Assembly (NCBI GenBank): GCA_031292035.1
Contig: JARLHX010000190.1
Location: 1-6,234, forward strand
DNA length: 6,234 bases
Direction of reading: 5' to 3'
Origin: Negativicutes bacterium
GTDB taxonomy: Bacteria > Bacillota_C > Negativicutes > Sporomusales_B > JARLHX01
Program-made: the position numbers and the translations under genes
The notes under the pieces: model-generated
The model's database searches: none
What the model was told of the DNA's origin: nothing
What the model saw: only the letters and a program-made list of their open reading frames with translations
In this document: one piece after another, positions 1-4,957 of the stretch
How positions within the stretch are numbered: the stretch's first letter is position 1
Layout: each line of letters opens with the position of its first letter

Positions 1-136
1 CCGGTTCCTAACGAAAATAGGGTAGTCTTGGCCTGATACCAGTTTTTGGCGAGAATGGAGGGACCCTCTGGCTAGCTGGCGTCTTCGCCAGGAGTGTGCT
101 CATAAATTGAAATGTACTCCCAACAATTTTGTAATT

Positions 137-164
137 TTGTCCTGCCCTGATTCTGGTTTATACT
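137..164 (+). promoter_or_regulatory. Candidate sigma70 promoter for the flavin oxidoreductase gene
   Basis: The -35 candidate TTGTCC (137-142, 4 of 6 consensus) and -10 TATACT (159-164, 5 of 6) are separated by 16 nt. Transcription would begin near 171 and give a leader of about 40 nt. A perfect TATAAT also occurs at 187-192, but it has no good -35 at the right distance and would leave a leader of only about 13 nt. Confidence 0.45.
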
Positions 165-191
165 GAGTTCTAGTCATTCTAACCAGTATAA
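158..191. promoter_or_regulatory. 8-bp dyad overlapping both -10 hexamers
   Basis: TTATACTG at 158-165 is the exact reverse complement of CAGTATAA at 184-191, with 18 nt between. Each arm contains a -10-like hexamer (TATACT and TATAAT). The arrangement could be an operator for a dimeric repressor or simply two similar AT-rich promoter elements in opposite orientation. Binding is not shown by the sequence. Confidence 0.35.
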
Positions 192-211
192 TCTCAGCAG
201 TGGGGTATTAG

Positions 212-1756
212 ATGGCTACACGCAAATTATTTCCGGCCCTGGCCCACTTCCGTTCCCCTCAAGAACTGCGCGATTACCTCAACCAGCTCGGTATTGACCT
301 GCCTTTCGACGATGACCCTGAAACGGGGCCGCACTCCTTCTTCGCCGAACCCTATTTTCTGCCGGATGGCACGACTATCGGCAACCGCATCTGCGCCCAA
401 CCCATGGAAGGTTGGGACGCCACCCCGGACGGCCGCCCCACTGAACTGACCCGCCGGCGTTGGCTGCGCCTGGCGCAAAGCGGCGCCAAGCTGATCTGGG
501 GCTGCGAGGCCGTGGCGGTCAGCCCGGATGGACGCAGCAGCCCGCACCAGTTGATGATCAACCGCGACACCCTGACTGAACTGTCCGCTCTGCGGGCCGA
601 GATGGTGGCTGCGCACAGCGCCAGCTGCGAGCAAAAGGGCCTCAACCACACACAAGCTGCCTTCGGCCAGCAAAGCGTTCCCGGCAAAGGAGCTCTGGCG
701 GCGGTCGGCGCAGACGGGCTGCTGATCGGTTTACAGCTGACCCACTCAGGACGGTTCTCCTGCCCGGATGAGTGGAACCGCCGCCAGCCGGCGCTGCTCT
801 ACCACCATCCTTACCTCGATGCAAAAATGGGCATCTCGCCCAACGATCCCGTGTTGAGCGACGCCCGCATCGAAGAGCTGATCAACCAATTTATCGACGC
901 GGCCGTGCTGGCAGCCGAGGCCGGCTTTGACTTCGTTGACATCAAACACTGCCACGGCTACCTGGGTCACGAATTTCTGAGCGCCTATACGCGCCCCGGG
1001 CCGTACGGCGGCTCGTATATGAACCGCACCCGCTTTACCCGACGGGTGCTGCTGGGCATCCGCCAGAAGGCACCGCGCCTGCGCATCGGCGTGCGGCTGA
1101 GCGCCTTCGACCTGGTCGCCTACGAGCCCGACCCTGAAACCGGCATCGGGCGACCGGTGGATACCTCTGGGGGCTACCCCACCCCGTTTGGGGCTGACCC
1201 CGACGATCCGCAGCAAATCAAGCTGGACGAGCCGGCCCGCTTTTTGGAGCTGCTGCGCGAGCTGGGCGTTACCCTGGTCAATCTGAGCGCCGGCTGTTCC
1301 TTCTATAATACTCATATCATGCGCCCATCCCGCTACCCGGCGGCGGACTCGGCTGGCAGCTACCAGCCGCCCGAGGACCCGCTGGCGGGTGTGGCCCGCC
1401 AGATGGCGGCGGTGGCCGAGCTCAAAAAACGCCTGCCCGAGTTGTGCCTGGTCGGGTCGACCTACAGCTATCTACAAGAATGGCTGCCCAACGTGGCGGC
1501 CTATAACCTGCGCTCCAACCGGGTCGATTTTATTGGGCTGGGGCGGGTGCTGCTGGCTAACCCGGACTACCCGTCCGACCTGCTGACCGGGCGAACGCCC
1601 GACCGCAAACACCTGTGCCGCTCGTTCAGCGACTGCATCAGCGCGCCGCGCCACGGGCTGGTCTCGGGCTGCTACCCGTTCGACCCGTTTTATGGCAGCC
1701 ATCCGGCGGCGGCCGAGCTGAAAAGCATCAAGGCCGCAGCTGCGAAGGTGGGGTGA
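212..1756 (+). CDS. NADH:flavin oxidoreductase, Old Yellow Enzyme family (514 aa)
   Basis: Predicted cytoplasmic FMN-dependent TIM-barrel oxidoreductase that would use NAD(P)H to reduce an activated alkene or similar compound; the substrate cannot be told from sequence. Visible family landmarks in order: the N-terminal barrel entry LPDGTTIGNRICAQPM (about 50-65), the flavin-site strand LQLTHSGRFS (174-183), the active-site stretch IKHCHGYLGHEFLSAYTRPG (244-263) with His246/His248 followed by YGGS-x2-NRTRF, and the FMN phosphate-side strand FIGLGRVLLANPDYP (440-454). A Cys-containing tail follows (Cys469, Cys475, Cys487). It lacks the C-terminal FAD/NAD domain of 2,4-dienoyl-CoA reductase types, but is longer than a minimal OYE because of about 45 extra N-terminal residues. 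The ATG at 212 is preceded by GGGG at 202-205, a weak Shine-Dalgarno with 6-nt spacing. Codons are GC-rich and the frame is intact. It stands alone on the plus strand. Family is secure; exact reaction is not. Confidence 0.92.
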   Translation: MATRKLFPALAHFRSPQELRDYLNQLGIDLPFDDDPETGPHSFFAEPYFLPDGTTIGNRICAQPMEGWDATPDGRPTELTRRRWLRLAQSGAKLIWGCEAVAVSPDGRSSPHQLMINRDTLTELSALRAEMVAAHSASCEQKGLNHTQAAFGQQSVPGKGALAAVGADGLLIGLQLTHSGRFSCPDEWNRRQPALLYHHPYLDAKMGISPNDPVLSDARIEELINQFIDAAVLAAEAGFDFVDIKHCHGYLGHEFLSAYTRPGPYGGSYMNRTRFTRRVLLGIRQKAPRLRIGVRLSAFDLVAYEPDPETGIGRPVDTSGGYPTPFGADPDDPQQIKLDEPARFLELLRELGVTLVNLSAGCSFYNTHIMRPSRYPAADSAGSYQPPEDPLAGVARQMAAVAELKKRLPELCLVGSTYSYLQEWLPNVAAYNLRSNRVDFIGLGRVLLANPDYPSDLLTGRTPDRKHLCRSFSDCISAPRHGLVSGCYPFDPFYGSHPAAAELKSIKAAAAKVG

Positions 1757-1771
1757 TATTCAGGATCACCC
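1751..1771 (+). terminator. Weak hairpin overlapping the oxidoreductase stop codon
   Basis: GGGTGAT (1751-1757) pairs perfectly with ATCACCC (1765-1771) around a 7-nt loop; the stop TGA is inside the left arm. A short T-run (CTTTTTAG) follows only about 15 nt later, so this is at best a poor intrinsic terminator. It may be a transcript-end stabilising hairpin or chance. Confidence 0.25.
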
Positions 1772-1902
1772 GCCGGACTTAATGTGCTTTTTAGCTTCAA
1801 GTGGGATGATATAGCAGCACCTATTGAAAGGGTGGAAACGGTGTTGAGGCCGGTTGTTGAAATTTGTCATTATACTTTGCTGTTTCACCCCGCCCCATTT
1901 AT

Positions 1903-1945
1903 GCCTCGCCAGAGTTAGATTGCTGGCGAGGCGCTTATTTAAGCG
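1903..1945. repeat. Double hairpin in the convergent intergenic region
   Basis: GCCTCGCCAG (1903-1912) and CTGGCGAGGC (1923-1932) form a perfect 10-bp stem with a 10-nt loop. A second small stem CGCTT/AAGCG with loop ATTT follows at 1932-1945. There is no T-run directly after either, so an intrinsic terminator is possible but not clear. Its placement between convergent genes fits a transcript-end structure. Confidence 0.5.
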
Positions 1946-1955
1946 AAGAACTGCG

Positions 1956-1991
1956 ACCACGAAACACACGAAATACACGAAACGGACGAAT
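1956..1991. repeat. Tandem 9-nt repeat, four units
   Basis: Four consecutive 9-nt units read ACCACGAAA, CACACGAAA, TACACGAAA and CGGACGAAT, all sharing an ACGAA core; a degenerate fifth unit may follow. I recognise this 'cacgaaacacacgaaatacacgaa' type as a sequence that recurs between genes in many environmental bacterial genomes. The role is unknown. Because 9 is a multiple of 3, the array produces spurious periodic open frames (for example a Phe/Val-rich hydrophobic frame on the minus strand) which should not be annotated as genes. Confidence 0.6.
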
Positions 1992-2148
1992 AAGAATGAA
2001 AACCGAACAAAACACTTTTTTACTGCTATCCAGATTTGTTGGGTTGAGCGGGTAAATACCGTACACTGACCTTTATTAAAATCAGCGACAACCAACTTTT
2101 TTGTTTGATGGAGGGGTTGCGCAGGTTTAGGGCTCATGTAAGGGGAAC

Positions 2149-2194
2149 AAGAATTGTTTGACAGAAAAAAAACAATTCGAAACAATTCTTTTTT
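2149..2194 (+). repeat. AT-rich inverted repeat with a duplicated right arm and T-run
   Basis: AAGAATTGTTT (2149-2159) is the exact reverse complement of AAACAATTCTT (2180-2190), which runs into a T-tract ending at 2194. The right arm core AAACAATTC is present twice in tandem (2170-2178 and 2180-2188), so the left arm can pair with either copy. It is terminator-like for the plus strand, but the stem is AT-rich and lies about 400 bases past the only plus-strand gene, so assignment is uncertain. Confidence 0.35.
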
Positions 2195-2395
2195 ACCGCC
2201 AGATATGGACGATTCGCTCGATTTTTAAGGTTCTGCCGGTACAGGTGGGGGAAATTTGATTTATTTGAAATGAAGCGCGGGTTGAAACAAATGCCCAAAA
2301 CATCTAACCACAAGCCACACACCGAACAAACTGGTGCAAATGCGCCGATCGAGCTGGCGCAAATGCGTAAAAAAATCAAGACACATATTTCCCGA

Positions 2396-2797
2396 TTACA
2401 GAAAGGTATGCAGATCCCAGGGCGACATGAGCTGGCGCAGATCGGCGCGGGTATCGACCTGATATTTTTCCAGGATGGTCTTGACGTGCGATTTGACGGT
2501 ATTGGGGGTGATGTGCAGGGCGGCGGCGATCTGGCGGTCGGTATCGCGCTGGCAGATGTGCGCCACGACCTGCTTCTGGCGGGGGGTCAGGTCTTCCCAA
2601 TAGCGCAAGGCCCCGGTCTGAAGATCCTGTTCACGGATGGCAAACTCGAACAGGCGGGTAGCCACCTGCTCGGGCGTGCTCTGCTCACGTTCGGCGATCA
2701 ACTGGAGCGATTTGTAGGTCTCAAAATCCAGGGCAAAGGTGCGCTTGCGGTGCAGCCGCCTGGATAACTCTCGCCAGATCATCTCAAAGGGTTTCAT
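2396..2797 (-). CDS. Small LuxR/GerE-type HTH regulator with RHH-like N-terminus (133 aa)
   Basis: Predicted cytoplasmic DNA-binding transcription factor; target unknown. Residues about 67-122 are a LuxR C-terminal helix-turn-helix: LTPRQKQVVAHICQ, then DRQIAAALHITPNTVKSHVKTILEKYQV, keeping the family's IA-x2-L-x-I-x3-TVK-x-H core. Two usual residues differ: Gln74 replaces the common Glu after LTPR, and Asp replaces the usual Gly in the turn. Residues about 20-57 (FALDFETYKSLQLIAEREQ and on) look like a strand plus two helices of the ribbon-helix-helix fold. There is no response-regulator receiver domain. I recall similar short proteins ending in an LR-x-L-x2-WD motif from Chloroflexota genomes. 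The ATG at 2797 has no clear Shine-Dalgarno; a second ATG at codon 6 has none either. A strong promoter lies upstream at 2877-2905. It appears to be a single-gene unit. Confidence 0.85.
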   Translation of the reverse strand: MKPFEMIWRELSRRLHRKRTFALDFETYKSLQLIAEREQSTPEQVATRLFEFAIREQDLQTGALRYWEDLTPRQKQVVAHICQRDTDRQIAAALHITPNTVKSHVKTILEKYQVDTRADLRQLMSPWDLHTFL

Positions 2798-2859
2798 TGT
2801 TTTATCGGGCCTGGGGGGGAGAGAAAAGAAGGAACCGGGTAGGAAAACCCGTAATTAGA

Positions 2860-2905
2860 AATAATGTTCTAGAATTATTATCTACGATATTGAAGGGATT
2901 GTCAA
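2860..2905 (-). promoter_or_regulatory. Strong sigma70 promoter of the HTH regulator with palindrome at the start site
   Basis: On the minus strand a perfect -35 TTGACA (2905-2900) is followed after 17 nt by GATAAT (2882-2877, 5 of 6 consensus). This is the best promoter in the window. Transcription should start near 2870, giving a leader of about 73 nt before the ATG at 2797. The perfect palindrome TTCTAGAA (2867-2874) is centred at this start site and is flanked by AT-rich, partly symmetrical sequence (AATAA left, TTATT right). That would suit an operator, possibly for autoregulation; this last point is inference. Confidence 0.7.
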
Positions 2906-2956
2906 CCCCTCTTCCATCTGGGATTCTGCAATATGTCCAATAAGGTGTCGCTATTT

Positions 2957-3050
2957 ATTCAGGTAAGCGCCAATTGCCTTACACGCCTGATGGGCTAAAT
3001 ACCTGGTTTTAATGCAATAAATGTTAGGCGACTTCAGTTTACTTGAACAG
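2957..3050. repeat. 94-bp direct repeat, copy 1
   Basis: Aligns without gaps to 4581-4674, with 82 of 94 positions identical. The ends are self-complementary: TTCAGGTAA (2958-2966) pairs with TTACTTGAA (3039-3047) in a 9-bp stem with one G-T pair, and CGCC (2968-2971) with GGCG (3027-3030) inside it. The densest cluster of differences between copies is GGGCT versus TCTCA near the middle. It lies upstream of the regulator gene's promoter. It could be a small non-autonomous mobile element, a dispersed palindromic repeat or a structured RNA; I do not recognise a named family. Confidence 0.75.
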
Positions 3051-3297
3051 GTGAAAAGGATTTTAAACCTTCTTTATCAATTCTCGGGGAGGCGTCCTGC
3101 CAAACATGAGTAGTTGCTTTCTAAACTTGTTCATCACCTAATAAATTCTTGAGCCTGACCGATAAAAGCATCGACCGTTCGTAATATGAAATGGCAATTG
3201 AAATTCTTCTTGACCCATGGGGATATTTCTTGTGCTGGTCAAGTTTTAAGGTCACACATGGCGAATGCACACCGGATTGAAAACCTGAAGGATCAGG
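3051..3297. other. Non-coding, no gene recognised
   Basis: AT-rich sequence between repeat copy 1 and the terminator of the solute-binding protein gene. Frames are short. The only structure seen is CTTGACC (3209-3215) with GGTCAAG (3237-3243), followed by TTTT, a weak plus-strand terminator-like hairpin with a 21-nt loop and no gene to serve. Confidence 0.5.
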
Positions 3298-3333
3298 AAA
3301 AAACCTGGAAGCAGCAGAATGCTGCTTCCAGGT
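3298..3333 (-). terminator. Intrinsic terminator of the solute-binding protein gene
   Basis: On the minus strand a perfect 14-bp stem (ACCTGGAAGCAGCA, loop TTC, TGCTGCTTCCAGGT; plus-strand arms 3303-3316 and 3320-3333) is followed directly by six T residues (plus-strand A-run 3298-3303). It begins 12 bases after the TAA stop, a textbook position and shape. Confidence 0.9.
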
Positions 3334-3345
3334 CGAAAAGTTTGA

Positions 3346-4215
3346 TTACTTGAGCAGCTGGGTGTAATCGACCCCGTTAAAATCTTGTATCGAGAACTTG
3401 GTGAGTGTCCCATCGCTGTGCATGGCGGTGATGATTGTGTTCAGCTCAGCAACGAACGAATCGGTCGGCAGGCTGGAAGATTTATCGGCCGCGGCTGCGA
3501 GGCGCTCGCGGAACACGGGGCCGCTCAGCTTTACAATCGGGGCGCCCCCGGCGATGTCAGCGTCGACCATATAACTAGGGTCGACAAAGGCCATGAAGTT
3601 CGCGCCGAAGTCGGGCTCTTGGGCACAGTCCTCGACGTTACTCACTGCGTCTTCTTTCACATTGGCGGGCGGTTGGGCTAAGACATCCGCCGCGGGCAGG
3701 TCGAGCTTCCCGTTCAACCAATCCTCATAGACGGTTGGTGACACTACACACACGGCTTTCCCATTCAGATCAGCGAGCGAATTGATCCCGCTGCCCTTTT
3801 TGACCACAACATACGCATAATCATAATAATAAGGGACAGTGAAGGTCAGTACTTTTGCCCGCGAATTGGTGATCGTCATCGAAGCGATGCTGACGTCCCA
3901 TTTACCCCCCCAACTCCCAGCGGTGACCGTACTCCAGTCTGGGGTGACAAAGCAGGTCTCCACCCCTAAGCGCTTGCCGATCTCAGCAGCGACATCACTG
4001 TCAAAGCCTCCTATTTGCGCGATGGTCAGCGCGTCCGATGGGCATTTCGTGTTTGCGGGGCGTTGGCCAGTGGTGGTGTACATCTCCACTTCTACGAGCA
4101 TATACCCCCGCGATCGAATTTCGGAAAGCAAATCCTTGGTTGCAGAACCTCCGCAGGCGGCCAACAGGATGGCAACCATGACGATCAGGCTGGTCAGAAC
4201 AGCAATCTTTTTCAT
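3346..4215 (-). CDS. Extracellular solute-binding lipoprotein, family 3 (amino-acid type) (289 aa)
   Basis: Predicted membrane-anchored substrate receptor of a polar amino acid-type ABC importer. Residues 1-20 are a lipoprotein signal peptide (MKK, hydrophobic core, lipobox LAAC) with the acylated cysteine at 21. The mature part matches SBP family 3: GFDSDVAAEIGKRLGV (70-85), then WDVSIASMTITNSRAKVLTFTVPYYYDYAYVV (106-137) with Arg119 in the position that binds the ligand carboxylate in this family, then a hinge and second lobe (SLADLNGKAVCVV, 146-158). The C-terminus matches the usual LNTIITAMHSDGTLTKFSIQDF ending. Four cysteines remain in the mature chain (58, 88, 156, 197); Cys58 lies in an insertion before the GFD motif, and a Cys58-Cys88 disulfide is plausible. 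No permease or ATPase gene is adjacent and terminators lie on both sides, so it is an orphan receptor in this window. The ligand is not determinable. The ATG at 4215 is backed by a strong ribosome binding site. Confidence 0.93.
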   Translation of the reverse strand: MKKIAVLTSLIVMVAILLAACGGSATKDLLSEIRSRGYMLVEVEMYTTTGQRPANTKCPSDALTIAQIGGFDSDVAAEIGKRLGVETCFVTPDWSTVTAGSWGGKWDVSIASMTITNSRAKVLTFTVPYYYDYAYVVVKKGSGINSLADLNGKAVCVVSPTVYEDWLNGKLDLPAADVLAQPPANVKEDAVSNVEDCAQEPDFGANFMAFVDPSYMVDADIAGGAPIVKLSGPVFRERLAAAADKSSSLPTDSFVAELNTIITAMHSDGTLTKFSIQDFNGVDYTQLLK

Positions 4216-4220
4216 AGTCC

Positions 4221-4227
4221 TCTCCTT
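4221..4227 (-). promoter_or_regulatory. Ribosome binding site of the solute-binding protein gene
   Basis: Minus strand AAGGAGA within AAAAGGAGAGG, about 5-6 nt before the ATG at 4215. It fixes the start codon, in agreement with the signal peptide beginning MKKIAVL. Confidence 0.9.
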
Positions 4228-4272
4228 TTTGTGAATATCGATCTGAAGGCTCGGTGGTTGTACGAACAGTGG

Positions 4273-4300
4273 GTATTATTGATGTATGGCCTCCCTTCAA
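4273..4300 (-). promoter_or_regulatory. Weak promoter candidate for the solute-binding protein gene
   Basis: On the minus strand TTGAAG (4300-4295, 4 of 6) is separated by 16 nt from TAATAC (4278-4273, 3 of 6). It lies about 60 bases ahead of the start codon and below the hairpin at 4353-4396, so some promoter is expected in this interval. The -10 match is poor. Confidence 0.3.
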
Positions 4301-4352
4301 TAAATTGAGACGTGATGAAGCTTGGTTACAAATCTAATGGCTTTGCATTTAA

Positions 4353-4396
4353 ATAAAAAAGCGAAATCCATGGCAATGAGGATTTCGCTTTTTTAT
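4353..4396. terminator. Bidirectional intrinsic terminator-type hairpin
   Basis: A perfect 17-bp stem (4353-4369 with 4380-4396) with a 10-nt loop. The central GCGAAATCC/GGATTTCGC part is bounded by an A-run on the left and a T-run on the right, so it would read as a terminator in either direction. No complete gene ends here. It insulates the solute-binding protein gene from transcription entering from the right and could be left over from a lost or displaced upstream gene. Confidence 0.75.
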
Positions 4397-4580
4397 CTTC
4401 AGGTCCTTGAAGACATTCAAATTAGGAAATACCAGAACCTGGTTCAACGTTCAGATTGTCACATATTATAGTAGCACGGAAATTTGCAATGTTCAACACA
4501 CTTTCATGGAAATTCTTCTGACCACTCACCACCAATATCCCATGGTGGTACTCACGTTAAGGGTGGGATTTATTATCTAT
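4397..4580. other. Non-coding, no gene recognised
   Basis: An open frame starting with TTG near 4407 runs through this stretch into repeat copy 2, but it has no convincing ribosome binding site and no recognisable protein family. The corresponding frame in copy 1 of the repeat carries a stop codon. I see no other feature here apart from short GAAATTCTTCT-like similarity to about 3199-3210. Confidence 0.5.
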
Positions 4581-4674
4581 ATTCAGGTAAGCGCTAATTG
4601 CCTTACATGTCTGATTCTCAAAATACCTGGTTTTAACGCGATAAATGTTAGGCGACTTCGGTTTCCTTGAATAG
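4581..4674. repeat. 94-bp direct repeat, copy 2
   Basis: Same orientation and length as 2957-3050, 82 of 94 identical. The end pairing is partly kept: TATTCAGG (4580-4587) pairs with the CCTTGAATA end (4666-4673), allowing one G-T pair. One inner pair changes from C-G to a tolerated T-G (CGCT at 4592-4595 against GGCG). Two copies about 1.6 kb apart bracket the solute-binding protein gene and both its hairpin terminators. The identity of the element is unknown. Confidence 0.75.
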
Positions 4675-4799
4675 TTACAAATAGAGATTAAAGTTGAGTT
4701 GGCAAATTCATTTTTTTGAGTTGACTTTTTCCCCTTGACTTATTGCACTATCCCTGAGGGAACACGGCTTTCACAAGCTTGAAAACCCTGCCCCATCCC
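4675..4799. other. Flank left of the insertion sequence
   Basis: No gene. AT-rich up to about 4770 with two TTGACT motifs (about 4721 and 4735) lacking good -10 partners. The sequence then turns C-rich (CCCCATCCCC, 4791-4800), which is the left part of the palindromic element interrupted by the insertion sequence. Confidence 0.45.
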
Positions 4800-4810
4800 C
4801 CCAGCCCTTC
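4800..4810 (+). repeat. Target-site duplication, left copy (11 bp)
   Basis: CCCAGCCCTTC immediately precedes the left inverted repeat and is repeated exactly at 6083-6093, directly after the right inverted repeat. An 11-bp duplication fits the range known for IS4-family elements. Confidence 0.9.
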
Positions 4811-4829
4811 CTTTCAAGGGTAGGTTTTT
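4811..4829 (+). repeat. Left terminal inverted repeat of the IS
   Basis: CTTTCAAGGGTAGGTTTTT, exact reverse complement of 6064-6082. Pairing ends after 19 bp. Confidence 0.93.
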
Positions 4830-4845
4830 TGAAAAGTAACAAAAA

Positions 4846-4909
4846 GCCTCTGAATGTTCGGTAAAATAGTGTCGCCAAACACAAACCGATCAAACAGAGG
4901 CACACAATT
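4846..4909 (+). promoter_or_regulatory. Transposase translation-initiation region: masking hairpin, SD and probable ATT start
   Basis: GCCTCTG (4846-4852) is the reverse complement of CAGAGGC (4895-4901). The right arm contains the AGAGG Shine-Dalgarno (4896-4900), which sits 6 nt before an in-frame ATT codon at 4907. A -10-like TAAAAT (4862-4867) lies in the loop. Transcripts entering from outside would contain both arms and could hide the Shine-Dalgarno. Transcripts starting from an internal promoter near 4874 would lack the left arm. This matches the known logic of protection against read-through expression in IS10 and IS50, but here it is inferred. No good -35 accompanies TAAAAT. Confidence 0.5.
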
Positions 4910-4957
4910 AATACCACAAAACCATTTAATGAATGGAGAAACATTGTCCAAAAACAT

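Larger units (their letters stand above)
1..211. other. Leader region upstream of the flavin oxidoreductase gene
   Basis: No coding region is supported here; all frames are broken by stops. It holds a small perfect hairpin at 76-91 (CTGGCG, loop TCTT, CGCCAG) and a GAGGG-A-CCCTC dyad at 58-68. An alternative left arm TGGCGA at 47-52 could pair with TCGCCA at 85-90. These lie upstream of the predicted transcription start of the downstream gene, so they could belong to the end of a transcript entering from the left. There is no T-run after the hairpin, so I do not call it a terminator. Confidence 0.5.
1772..2395. other. Non-coding stretch between oxidoreductase and regulator genes
   Basis: About 620 bases with no credible gene. 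Open frames exist on both strands but are low-complexity, lack ribosome binding sites and resemble no family I recognise. Identifiable content is a 10-bp GC hairpin at 1903-1932, a 9-nt tandem array at 1956-1991, an AT-rich inverted and tandem repeat at 2149-2194, and a small GCGCC/GGCGC hairpin near 2342-2360 just beyond the 3' end of the regulator gene. The two flanking genes converge here, so the region should contain their transcript ends. Confidence 0.6.

Noticed and set aside
1..211. FMN riboswitch ahead of a flavoenzyme gene
   Set aside because: The conserved RFN element core is not visible; only short simple hairpins are present.
1766..2185. 139-residue minus-strand open frame with a hydrophobic Phe/Val-rich segment
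   Set aside because: The apparent membrane segment is just the 9-nt tandem repeat read in frame; there is no ribosome binding site and no family resemblance.
2270..2767. 165-residue plus-strand open frame opposite the HTH regulator
   Set aside because: It is the antisense shadow of a recognisable LuxR-type gene that has its own promoter; the translated product resembles no family.
3022..3030. GTTAGGC in both 94-bp repeats as an integron attC core site
   Set aside because: No matching RYYYAAC partner at the correct distance and orientation in either copy, and no integrase or cassette series in the window.
4407..4670. 87-residue plus-strand open frame upstream of the IS
   Set aside because: TTG start with no good ribosome binding site; its C-terminal third is the 94-bp repeat, and the same frame in the other copy has a stop.
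2957..4674. Composite transposon formed by the two 94-bp repeats around the solute-binding protein gene
   Set aside because: The repeats are too short to encode a transposase and no target duplication was found outside them, so mobility of the whole unit cannot be supported.
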